Assembly (NCBI GenBank): GCA_034696485.1
Contig: JAQIWT010000524.1
Location: 1 to 18,651, forward strand
Source: Isohypsibius dastychi
Lineage: Eukaryota; Tardigrada; Eutardigrada; Parachela; Isohypsibiidae
Direction: 5' to 3'
DNA: 18,651 nucleotides
The notes beneath the pieces were generated by a model. The model was not told where the DNA came from and ran no database searches. It saw nothing but the letters and a program-made list of their open reading frames with translations. A program made the position numbers and the translations under genes. Below, piece after piece: positions 1-9,228 of this stretch (its first letter is position 1; every line of letters starts with the position of its first letter).

Positions 1-3000
1 CGGATGACAAGGAATTTCATCATCGACAGATAATCAGCCGATTCACACTTTCATCTTTAAACGACACTCAGGTTGGTGAAAAACAAATTCTAATTTTAGA
101 CTATCGTAACTCTCTCAATTTGAATATAACACGCAAAGTTTTCTCAAATTTCCCACACTCGATATCTGTTAACGAGTATTATCACATATCCGTGTAATTC
201 GAAGAGGCTAGTTGCTGCTTCCATTTTTCGTCACCGATCAAGAAAAACATTCTAAACCATCCCAAATCAATCCAAGCTAATGGCCCAAAATACTCATAAA
301 GTTCAACATAATGTTTTAAAGCATAATCGTTCCTGTATTCGTAATCACAAACTTCTCAAATCACGAACAACATCAGAGGTGGCAAAAAACTATGTGTCAA
401 CTTTCTCACGATACTTGCTAAACAAATCAAAACTCTTTCGACTCCCCAGCTGACTATAAATTAACGATTTTCCGCCAATATTGCAACATCAAAGACAACA
501 AATGCGACATGTGTATAAAAAAAGTTGGTGTCCATTTCTGTTCATGTGCTGTGTAGAAATCGCGGAAGAAAACCTTCCCAATAATAAAAAAGTGAATCCG
601 AACCTTGTACATTTGATTTATTGATTTTATTTCAATTTGGATGGTGTATGATAGTAGAATTACCACATTATTAAGACAATCACAAAAAGGGACATTCTGC
701 CCCGAGCTATAGGCCTCATCAAGATTTGCTGTATTTCACCAACAATAAACATGATATCAACAAAATCTGAAACGGCAGAACATGAATACTTATTATGTTC
801 CAAGGCACGGAAGATTTTGAAATAACTCGTAAACGCAGATATTCTTCAAAACAACTGGCAGTTTATTGTTACGCGCTAGGGTTGAATGGTCAACGGTCCC
901 ATGAGCCCGGCAATTGAAACCACGGCCTATTAAAATGTAAATTCAATCCAAAATACGAATATTTTGGGGGGACTGACTTTAAAAAGGATTAACGGTTGCT
1001 TTCGGCTTATGCCAAATTCTTTCAAGCGCGTTCTTTCATGAATGCGAAGTAGCTGCTCGAATGAATATTTGCCAACCGTTTCACTGAAACTCCTCAAACA
1101 CTGATTTCATTACTGCAAACCAAACAACTTCTTATCATACGGGCCTAATTTAATTTGCTACAGCTATTCCAGTGTTTTCAGTTAAACACAAACTGCTTCA
1201 TTACTTTCCGATACTTTTACAGATCGACAAATTCAGCGAGCTGATTATATTGGAAATATATCAATCTGGTGAGTAAACGAGATCATCAAGAAAACGGTTG
1301 TTTACGCAACATCAAATAACTTTCCGTATGTATGATACTAAATATAGCTCGAACTTTAATCATTTTTAAAAATACGCGTTTTCTGTATACTTTTATTATT
1401 ATCACATTTTGATTATTACCACATTTGTTATCTAAGATGTACGGCAACAATCATTTATGACATGTATGTTATTAAATTACAATAATTAATCACATTCAGC
1501 TATATCAAAATATTCTATTACAGGTCCAACAAGCGGCCAGCTGTGGTTTGGGTCAGAAGATCATGTTTTGTACATCGGGGTAAGTCCTGTTCACAACGCA
1601 TACAAAATACACGTATAATATCGTACAGAGTAGACGTACAACGCACTTTTTTCGTCTTTTCGTTATCTTTAAATTTTGAAATAGGTTGGCGATGGGAGCA
1701 GAGCACGAAGGAAACGCTTTGACCGCGGATCACATAACGGGAAGATTCTTCGTATAAACGTTGATGTCGATTCGGTCAGAGACGGAAATGTTCCCTACAA
1801 GTAAAAATATTCTGAAGGATAATTTAAGCTGATTAAAAGAGCGATGCTTTCAGAATCCCCGGTGACAATCCATTCGCCCATCAACCTTCCACTTTACTAC
1901 CAGGTGAGCTAAGAAGGGATCATATTGCCCCCTAATTGATGAACACACAAGCTCTGATTGCTCACTCCATCTTCTCCTATTCATCCTCGACAGAATTTCC
2001 AACACTTGATGACCTAAATTCAGTTTATAAACTTCAAGTAGTAATGGCTCACTCCAAGATCTTATTCTTGCTCCAGACCATCATGTTTAAACAGCGAAAT
2101 CTGAAACTGGTTACAATCCATAATTAACATTTATCAAATAATCAAATAAATGCATCGTTCCTGACTAAATGATAACGTGTTATTTTGAAATATAACTGAA
2201 AATTTCTGTCAAGAGTTTATCACCTTGTACATTACCACACGACTCGGACTTCACACTTCATTTAATTCTTTCAGAGGTATTTGCGTATGGGCTACAAAAC
2301 CCGTGGAGGTGTTCGGACGAGCGACGTGAAACAAAACGAGGTAATCAAGAAAGGATGTTTTCTTAAACCATTGTTCGTTGAAAAAATCAGGAATTAAATG
2401 CAAGATGAAATTCAAAAATTGAATAAAAATTAAGAATTAAAAAGCACCAGAACCGGCTAAAATAAAACTATACGTCGCGGCAACCGTCGCCTTTTGAAGA
2501 AATCACAAAGTCATCTACTTTACGAATCCCCCATATACTTTAAAATTATATCCCCCATTCACAATTTAAAATTAAATGGGAACGACTGAACCGCTGATAG
2601 CAGCTGTGCCTAAAACTCATTGCAAAAACAGGCTCCTCTTGCGCAGGCAATGCTCAAACACGCATCATTTGCATTGATGTCGGACCAAAGTTTTCTGATT
2701 TCAACATTATTCAGAAAGGCGGAATGTATGGATGGTGAGCGAAAACAACATTGGATATGGAGATGGGATAAACCGAAAGCCCTCTTATTTTGTTCCTCTT
2801 TCCTTTCTAGGTTGGACGAAGCTTTTTCCCCGTGCCACGATTTGGACAGCTGTCGCAACACAAGCAGTTAGTCTAGCTGGGTGATTGATGGTTTCTCCCG
2901 AAGTATACCTAAACGACTTTTCTTTATTGCAGAACTTAAATCTGAATTCAAACTCCCTATTTGTCGATACTTGGGAATTGCCGTGGGCGGATTTTTTTAC

Positions 3001-3612
3001 ACACCCTGGAACGCTTATTTATTTGCTGACTACTTGCAAGGGTAAGAAACTATTGTGACAAACGAGTCACCGGAGATCATTTTTTGCAAGTCTTATGCCG
3101 TAATAGCATCAAATACGATTTAAAATATATAACCCTGAATTTGTTTCACTACAAGACTACTTAAAACGCTCACCATTAACTTTCAGAGAAGCGAGTCATT
3201 TTCCATCCCAAGAGAGAATCCTCACAACGCGCGCTTGCATTTGACATCCATTTGAAATTGCAGGACGCTGCATTATTTGAAGCCGTCACACGCAGGAAAC
3301 GCTTGGTTGCGCGGTTCAGTCGGAACAGTGAATAACTCCTCATGTGGTCCAGATCACCGGACCTTATCCCATCAGACTGTTCTGAATCTGCTCCAGGTTT
3401 CCGACAAGCATGACAAGCAAGTCTCCTACATTCTCACAATATCAACCGGTCAAACTTCCGATGAGCCCAACGGGCATTTATACCGCATTTCGTCCCCAAA
3501 AGCCACTGCATTTACCAAAGCTGTCCGCAGCGGACAACATCGGACTGAGTTCAGCACGCTGTTAATAATTTCAGTTATGTTACCACTGATACAGCAAGCG
3601 TTCAATCCATAA
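1..3612 (+). CDS. HHIP/HHIPL-like secreted or membrane-tethered beta-propeller protein, 5'-partial
   Basis: Ten exons: 1-71 (reading starts at base 3), 1223-1268, 1524-1579, 1685-1800, 1854-1903, 2275-2340, 2632-2734, 2811-2866, 2933-3041 and 3264-3612 (stop TAA). They join in frame into 339 visible residues; the N-terminal part, including any folate-receptor-like domain, lies left of the window. Motifs typical of the HHIP/HHIPL and PQQ-type sugar dehydrogenase propeller appear in order: LIILEI, GQLWFG, LYIGVGDGS, HNGKILRINVD, PGDNPFA, EVFAYGLQNPWR, CIDVG, KGGMYGW and, near the C-terminus, LFADYLQG. Family members are extracellular and some bind Hedgehog; binding here is not shown. The C-terminus ends in a hydrophobic run (LLIISVMLPL), so membrane or GPI tethering is possible. 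Splice donors are GTNNGT-like throughout; the donor at 2867 (GTTAGT) avoids an in-frame TAG. Family call is strong; the exact paralogue (HHIP, HHIPL1 or HHIPL2) is not resolved. Confidence 0.85.
72..1222 (+). other. Long intron of the HHIP-like gene
   Basis: This 1151-base stretch runs from donor GTTGGT after an in-frame CAG to acceptor TTTTACAG. It is A+T-rich and has only short, unconvincing open frames on both strands. I see no tRNA, repeat family or embedded gene in it. It is far longer than the modal 50-62 base intron of the window, so it may hold regulatory DNA, but nothing in the sequence proves that. Confidence 0.75.
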
Positions 3613-3693
3613 ATTAAAATCAGAAAAACTTACCAAAAACGATGAGAAACTTCTAAAACTGACTTGTGATGAATTGAGAAAAAAGGCAATAAA
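3613..3693 (+). terminator. Candidate polyadenylation signals of the HHIP-like gene
   Basis: ATTAAA lies directly after the stop codon (3613-3618) and a canonical AATAAA lies at 3688-3693, 76 bases past the stop. The second is the better candidate by position. Both lie between the stop codons of two convergent genes (3612 on +, 3731 on -), so the two 3' UTRs probably overlap. Confidence 0.5.
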
Positions 3694-3730
3694 GGTCACG
3701 TTAAGATGGCTTTTTGCGCAGTCCGCATAA

Positions 3731-3735
3731 TCACG
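3731..3735 (-). other. Five-base terminal coding exon of the TDRD3-like gene
   Basis: After donor GTGAGT at 3791 a 56-base intron ends in TTGTTGCAG at 3736. The codon split as A|CG then reads Thr, followed at once by TGA. The 56-base length and strong sites match other introns here. Without splicing the frame stays open to 3580 and would add about 70 hydrophobic residues, which look like translated intron and 3' UTR. Confidence 0.6.
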
Positions 3736-5250
3736 CTGCAACAATTCAAAATGAAACTGGACTAAAATACAAGTCATTAATAGGAACTCACTTGTCATGT
3801 TACCCAACTGATGGGTAACAAAATCCATTAGATTTGCTGACCGCTGTGGCCTTCCACCACCGTCTCCATAATCATCTTCAGAGCCCCCTCCACGACCACG
3901 TCGACCCCGGCCACGACGTCCCCCTCTTCCTCGTCCTCTTCCTCGAGCACGGAAGGTTGGTTCCACACCGGGGTCAGATCTGTCGACAAAGTCCCTCGCG
4001 TCCCGCGGAAGTTCTTTGACTGTTTTCCGAACAACTGGTTCTTCCGCAGACATGAAAGGCTGCGTGATCTGTAACAGCTTGGGCGGCTTCCGGTCGACTG
4101 GTCCAATGTTCAGACTATCAAATTTATCGTTTCCTTTGGCTTCGCTTAAAATTTTCTGCCGGTGGATCGCGAATTCTCGTTCTTTTTCGTCTTCCTCGTC
4201 GTCAGTGTCATCCTCGTCATGTTTATAAACAATGTCCATCGCTCGAAATTTAACATTTGCTGCTAATGGTTGGGCTGCTTTTTGTCCGAAAGGAATCCAA
4301 GCTGGGCGGTCATCGGCTCGAAGAAGTCGTACTCCATGGACGACAACATCCTTCAAAATACCATTCTTGTAAGTTTAACTTCAGAAAGAAGCGGGAAATT
4401 AGAATACCGAAAATATTTGCAGGATATAAATTGCAAACGTAAGGGCAAAATTATATTCCAGAAGCCTCTGATTATTTAAAAATGTTGGTTAATGATTTCT
4501 TCCATGTGGTGTTAAGAGTGTCCAGTCAAACATACTCTGTGAATTTCCCAGTTTTTGAGCATGTGAGGTACGGTTCCTCCAATAACACGAAGGTTTTGCT
4601 GAGAAAGCATCCAAAATCCGCTACAAATCTGAACTGGCCCGGAGATGACTACTTTTGTTCCTGGTGGAGTGGAGACACTGAAACGATTCGATGAATTAAA
4701 TTAGACAACACTGGAGTCAAGTACGGACATTTATTTTGCGAGCAATCAGTTCAAAGTCCAGCTTCAAATTTCGAAAAAATGCTGGGCGGTAATTTTGGGA
4801 TTTCCGGCTCTCTAAATGAAAAAGAAAATCAACAAACCTGATTTGGTTTAGTTTTTCATCCTCGATTGCCGTAATGAACTGTTTGCCATCAGTAAGTTTC
4901 AGTTTAAGGAGACGCTTCCCACTCTCGGTGAACTGTTTCAGCGACGAAGCGAGAACATTGTTTATTTCTTCGATTTGAAGGAAGAACTGACCATTGATCT
5001 GCAAAATTAATCGTCACAAAAGTAATCACTAATTTCACTTCCATGTCACCATCCAGAAATGAATGATAACATCGATCATCATTCGGGATTTACCTGTCCT
5101 TCGGACGCAGTTGACGCGTTTGGCGGAAGAGAAGCCAGTGGCGTATTTTTCAGATCAACCTGAAGTAATTTTTGATTCGACCGCATTTCGTGTAAACAAC
5201 AAAGAACAACTCACGCTTAGGTTTTCCCTCCAAACTGCAGCGTCTCCCAT
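3731..5250 (-). CDS. TDRD3-like OB-fold / RG-rich protein lacking UBA and Tudor domains
   Basis: Exons on the minus strand: 5250-5215, 5159-5094, 4998-4838, 4677-4536, 4365-3792 and 3735-3731, giving 327 aa. Residues about 35-135 match the OB-fold of TDRD3 (RLLKLKLTDGKQ, then STPPGTKV, then VIGGTVPHMLKNWEIHR), the part that in vertebrates binds topoisomerase III-beta. IPFGQK (159-164) matches the VPFGQ motif of TDRD3. A strongly acidic run follows at about 185-198 and an RG/RGG box at about 274-296, a likely arginine-methylation or RNA-binding segment. There is no UBA and no Tudor domain, and the protein is about half the vertebrate length. ATG 5250 is the first in-frame Met. The frame stays open upstream to a TGA but has no earlier Met, and the N-terminus is shorter than in vertebrates, so an unseen 5' exon is possible. 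RMI1 is the alternative family, but it lacks the PFGQ and RG-box order. Confidence 0.82.
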
Positions 5251-5440
5251 TTTTCTTGCAAGTTTGTCTGGATCACAGGAGACGTCGATCAGATCCTTCC
5301 ACCAAGATGCCGGAAATAGCGAAGAACGAGTTCACAGTTCAGCAGTCAGAGAAAGCGTCCAGATAGTGGAATTAATTATGTTTGTTGTGAGTTGTGACGT
5401 TACCGAAGTACCGGTACCCGAAGTGGTTACTTTCTGCTAT

Positions 5441-5463
5441 TGGTAACCAGTAAGTGGTTACCA
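5441..5463. repeat. Perfect 9-bp inverted repeat with 5-base loop
   Basis: TGGTAACCA at 5441-5449 and TGGTTACCA at 5455-5463 are exact reverse complements separated by GTAAG. A further TGGTTAC at 5424-5430 could pair with the left arm instead. The element lies about 190 bases upstream of the TDRD3-like start codon. Confidence 0.8.
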
Positions 5464-5517
5464 CAATGTTGAACAAAATTCAAATATTGTCAATGAAGAC
5501 CGACTGACCTAGTAATC

Positions 5518-5579
5518 TTCTTGTTATCATGTTAAATGTTCTTGTTATCATGTTAAATGTGTCTTTCTTGTTATCATGC
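5518..5579. repeat. Short tandem repeat, 21-bp unit, two full copies plus a partial third
   Basis: Two identical 21-bp copies (5518-5538 and 5539-5559) begin TTCTTGTTATCATG. A third partial copy (TTCTTGTTATCATG, 5565-5578) follows after five bases. It lies in the SIN1 3' flank and does not encode anything evident. Confidence 0.85.
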
Positions 5580-5828
5580 ATTTTTACTGTACCGCATTCC
5601 ACCAAAAAATGTGTCGACATAACATAATGGACACATAGTTCATAAACCAAAATGAACAAAACCGATAAAGACCGAAAAGCAGTATCACAGGAATCAGAAG
5701 AAGAAACCGGAAGTACAAATAAAACCATCAATATGAAACTACGGACACTTTCCTAGGTTCCGCATGAGACCGGGATGTAATCACAGCAGAGCCAACAAAC
5801 AGAAAAGGTCATGCAATAGCTGCAAAAA

Positions 5829-7163
5829 TCATGATTTTGAATGGGAGCTGAGATCGCCTGAATTCACCGATAATGCTGGATTTTTGCTGCAAGCAGTATG
5901 AACGATAAGTCAGATACACCAGCAATACGACGAAGCTCATCTCACCTGTTTCCGCGTACGAGGTAGTAATCCATGCATCTTACGCTCCCAAGAGTTCGAT
6001 CAAGGTCAACCGGAACTCCAGGTTCATCATGCTTCTCCAAGGTGTACTCCAGCCCTCGAACTGACAAAGGCATATTTCTCTTGCGTAAAACTTTTTCCAG
6101 AATTTCTCGCAGCAAAACCTCGCTGTTATCCACAACAACTTTCGAGAAACTGCCTTCCACCAAACTAACTTTGACGAGTAGCGGCACGTTAACTGTCCGA
6201 TGAATCGGAGTGTCGTTCTGCACCAGAGCCACATGATCTACTCCCGCAAATCTAGCAATAGATTCGTTCAAATCCATCGCCGGCAGGTCAGTGTCTATTT
6301 CACCGCTATCTTCCGCCAGGAATAAGGAATAATAATCCGCGGAATCAAGCAAAGTTGGCAGATGACCTTCCGTTGAATATTGCCAACAAACAACACCGAT
6401 TACGTCTCTGACTCGTGCATTTGGAACAACACACACGGTCATGGTAACTTCTTTTCCGATTCCTGTTTGTGATGTTCCGGAAAGGTAGACATGAACTTTC
6501 AACAACCTGGAGCTTTCAGCCCGCGATGTACGAGCGTCGAATCTCCCAAATTCGTGGAACGGATTTTCCTACGTGAAAACAAAATTTAGAAATAAAACTG
6601 AACACTTCCATAAAAACACAGACAAATTCTCCGTCACAAATAAAATTACGAAATAGAAATGAATAAAAAAAGAAACTAACCTTCTCGAATTTACTTTCCC
6701 CATCCAGAAGTTTTTGGCTCAAGGCCGATGCTTGACTCGATCTAGACCCAGGAACAACCTCCGTTATCTCGAATATTTCCCTTCCTTTCGAGTCTGCGTT
6801 CAGTTCCAAACCATCAGAATGCGATCGTGACCGGGATCCGCTACTGGCGCTGCTCGTGTTATTCCATCGAGTAATTCTGACAAGGCTCTTCTCTTCCCTC
6901 TCTTTGCGAACTTTATCCAGCTTCGCAGCAGTATTGGTTCTTCGCCGAGATTTCGCATCCATGTTCAAGAAAATATCAGGCGATAATGCACGTTGTTTTT
7001 TGGTTGGCTGATTGAGGTGAGCTCCGGGGAACGGGCTTTCTGGCTCTTCAAGAGCACATTCCTGCCCCATGACGGCCTCGCAAATTCCTGTTTCATCACT
7101 GATGATGAACTGGGTCCTGATAAAATTCAGAATCCACGCTTTGTCGTCGACAAAAGCCATCAT
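5829..7163 (-). CDS. MAPKAP1: SIN1 / MAPKAP1, TORC2 subunit, PH domain absent
   Basis: Exons on minus: 7163-6681, 6568-5946 and 5886-5829, giving 387 aa (human about 520). SIN1 is the TORC2 subunit that recruits Akt/SGK/PKC substrates. The N-terminus matches the family (MAFVDD, SDETGICE), followed by RRRTNTAAKLDKVRKERE and NPFHEFGRFD. The CRIM domain spans about 183-277 with VRDVIGVVCWQYSTEGHLP and the acidic substrate-binding loop EDSGEIDTDLP (about 247-257). A Ras-binding-like domain spans about 285-368 and ends MDYYLVRGN. The last exon adds 19 residues and stops, so the PH domain of other SIN1 proteins is missing. Two adjacent ATGs (7163 and 7160) open the frame; the second corresponds to the usual MAF start. 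Introns are 112 and 59 bases. The gene shares a 280-base divergent promoter region with ALG5. Confidence 0.94.
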
Positions 7164-7443
7164 AAAAGTTAAAACTGAAAATCCTCAACTTGACAACCAA
7201 AACAAACAACTGATCAAATCGGTAAATCGAGTCGTGGCGTGGCCCCCTCGGCTGACACATCCTCCCCCTTACCAACTGTCAGCTGCAGCTGTGACACGTT
7301 TTGAGTTTTGACTTCCGGATTTGCTTTGATTTTGGTGAAACCATCATCATTGGAATTTGGAACTGTGAGATTTTCGTTTTATGGAAGCGCGGTGGAACGG
7401 TATGTGCTGAATCTCGAAACAGAGCTGGGTTTTCTTGATAACT
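7164..7443. promoter_or_regulatory. Divergent promoter region between SIN1 and ALG5
   Basis: Two start codons face away from each other over 280 bases. The region holds two tandem E-boxes (CAGCTGCAGCTG, 7280-7291) inside a near-palindrome flanked by TGTCA (7277) and TGACA (7292), plus another TGACA at 7253. No TATA box is evident. The 5' UTRs of both genes must lie here. Confidence 0.6.
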
Positions 7444-8897
7444 ATGTATTCCGGGAGCTTTGGATTGGGAGTGTCTTCGTTTGGTTTGTTGGCATCTGCA
7501 ATTGTTTTCGTGGTGAGTTGTCCAATTTCTCTGATTTTGTGTTTGTTTATTATGCATATTTCAGCTTAATTTTGGAATAAAATAACTGTCTACAATATCT
7601 GTTCTATGTATTCAGGGCATTCTGGCGTTCTTCTTTTTGAGGATGAAGAAGTCATCCAGTTCCTTTGCGAAAGTAATCCGGCATCCATCAGAGAGGTATT
7701 TCCAAGATCCGAAGAGCGACACGAGGAAGGAATTCCCATCAATTCAAGATCCAGCAAGTGTTAGTTTGTCTGTGATTGTACCTGCGTACAACGAAAGCAA
7801 AAGAAGTATACTATGGATCCGAAACTTGCTTCAACAGTGTCTAATTGCTGTTTGATTTTATCAGTGAAGCCGATGCTCGACGAATGCATCAGTTATCTAG
7901 ATGAAAAATCGGGAAACAAGGGCTTCACTTACGAGGTTATTGTGGTTGACGACGGGAGCCGAGATGACACTTCTAAGGTATTAATGCTTATTTTCCCATA
8001 ACACGTATATGATCTCTGACCTTTCTTTTATGTATAGATCGCTTTGGAGTATTCATCCCGCTTATCCGTTGATCGCTTTCGAGTCCTCACCCTTGCGGCG
8101 AATCGGGGAAAGGGAGGCGCAATTCGGCTGGTAAGTTCTTTCGGTCAGCCTTTTTGGAATACGCAGTTTTGATCTGGTTTCTAATTGCAGGGAGTCCTGT
8201 CCAGTCGTGGGGCAAGAATTTTATTTGCGGACGCCGACGGTGCAACTAAATTTGCAGATTACGCCAAGCTGGACCTCGCTTTAAATAGATTAGGCAGGGA
8301 TGAATGCATTGCCGTCGGATCAAGAGCGCATTTGGAAACCCAGGCCCTTGCGGAAGTGAGTGAAATTTCCAGAACCAGGTACTTTAAGAGGATATTCCTA
8401 ATTTCATTTGCGTTCGCAGCGATCCTTCTTTCGAAACTGCCTGATGTACGGCTTTAAGATGTTTGTAAGATTCGTGGGCGTGAAAGGAATCAAGGATACG
8501 CAGTGCGGCTTCAAATTATTCACACGAAGTGCCGCCGAAAAATGCTTTACTAACTTGCATGTTGAGAGATGGTAACCGGTCATGTTACTTATGGTTTTGA
8601 ATCGTTGTTCACCTTTTTTTCTGCAGGGCATTTGATGTGGAATTATTGTGCATCGCTGAGAAATTCGGCATTCCAGTATGCGAAATCGCCGTTAACTGGA
8701 CGGAAATGGATGGTATGCGGGAAGCTTCGCTGTTCGGATTAGATCAACGAAATTAATCGTGTTTCTTTTTAGGATCGAAACTGATTCCAGTTTTCAGTTG
8801 GATTCAAATGGCGCTGGATATTTTTCGGATGAGAATGTACTATACATTTTCATTGTGGAAGACGAATTTTGATGTGGATCAGAGAAAATCCGAATAA
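7444..8897 (+). CDS. ALG5: ALG5, dolichyl-phosphate beta-glucosyltransferase
   Basis: Eight exons: 7444-7512, 7616-7805, 7865-7977, 8038-8130, 8191-8355, 8420-8571, 8627-8712 and 8773-8897, giving 330 aa (human 324). The enzyme transfers glucose from UDP-glucose to dolichyl phosphate on the cytosolic ER face, making the donor for late lipid-linked oligosaccharide glucosylation. Residues about 8-31 form the N-terminal membrane anchor. The GT2 fold follows with LSVIVPAYNESKR (ends 86), VVDDGS (113-118), GKGGAIRLG, the metal-binding DAD (169-171) in FADADGATK, GSRAHLE, QCGFKLFTR, WAFDVELL and NWTE. All expected motifs are present and the length is normal, so the gene looks intact. ATG 7444 is preceded in frame by a stop within about 15 codons, which supports it. 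Seven introns, six of them 55-64 bases. Confidence 0.97.
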
Positions 8898-9228
8898 TCT
8901 GTGCTATCTTGGATTACTTTGCAATCTTCCGTCTTTGCTAAACCGTTCGGTCTTTCAGTTGGCTTTTGTAAGTTGGATTTTGTCGTTCAGTTTTTCTCAC
9001 ATTTCGGTACGTTCCCAGAATTATCTGTTCATGTGTTAAGTGTGTCTATAATTTCGCCCTTGCTCGACCGATCCTTCTCAAGTTAAGGATTGTCGAAAAT
9101 GAAAACAGCCACATTTAATTATGTGATAAAAAACAAAGTAACAACGAAATGAAAAAACAATCTACTGATACTGAGATGAGTGAAACAGCCGAATAGAAAG
9201 CAAGACTTCCCGGATCACGATCACGAAT
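8898..9228. other. Convergent 3' flanks of ALG5 and the SPIDR-like gene
   Basis: These 331 bases lie between two facing stop codons. On the minus strand ATTAAA (plus coordinates 9114-9119, TTTAAT) lies about 110 bases past the SPIDR-like stop and is a plausible polyadenylation signal. No clear AATAAA for ALG5 is visible before the next gene. No coding exon was found. Confidence 0.55.

Larger units (their letters stand above)
5251..5828. other. Intergenic: SIN1 3' UTR and TDRD3-like 5' region
   Basis: These 578 bases separate two minus-strand genes. No convincing coding exon was found. It holds a perfect 9-bp inverted repeat (5441-5463), a short tandem repeat (5518-5579), and a cluster of GGTTAC, GGTAAC and ACCGGTACC elements at 5400-5463. 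I looked here on the minus strand for a SIN1 PH-domain exon and found none. Confidence 0.7.

Noticed and set aside
870-960. tRNA-like patch with GGGTTGAATGGTC
   Set aside because: It lacks a proper B-box (GGTTCRAATCC) and does not fold into paired arms by eye.
5063-5446. 127-codon plus-strand open frame upstream of the TDRD3-like gene
   Set aside because: It is antisense to TDRD3-like exons 1 and 2 and runs into the hairpin region; its peptide has no recognisable features.
6516-6680. Extension of SIN1 exon 1 through its intron (open to 6516)
   Set aside because: Splicing at 6681/6568 restores the conserved NPFHEFGRFD sequence and the CRIM domain; the read-through peptide is phenylalanine-rich intron translation.
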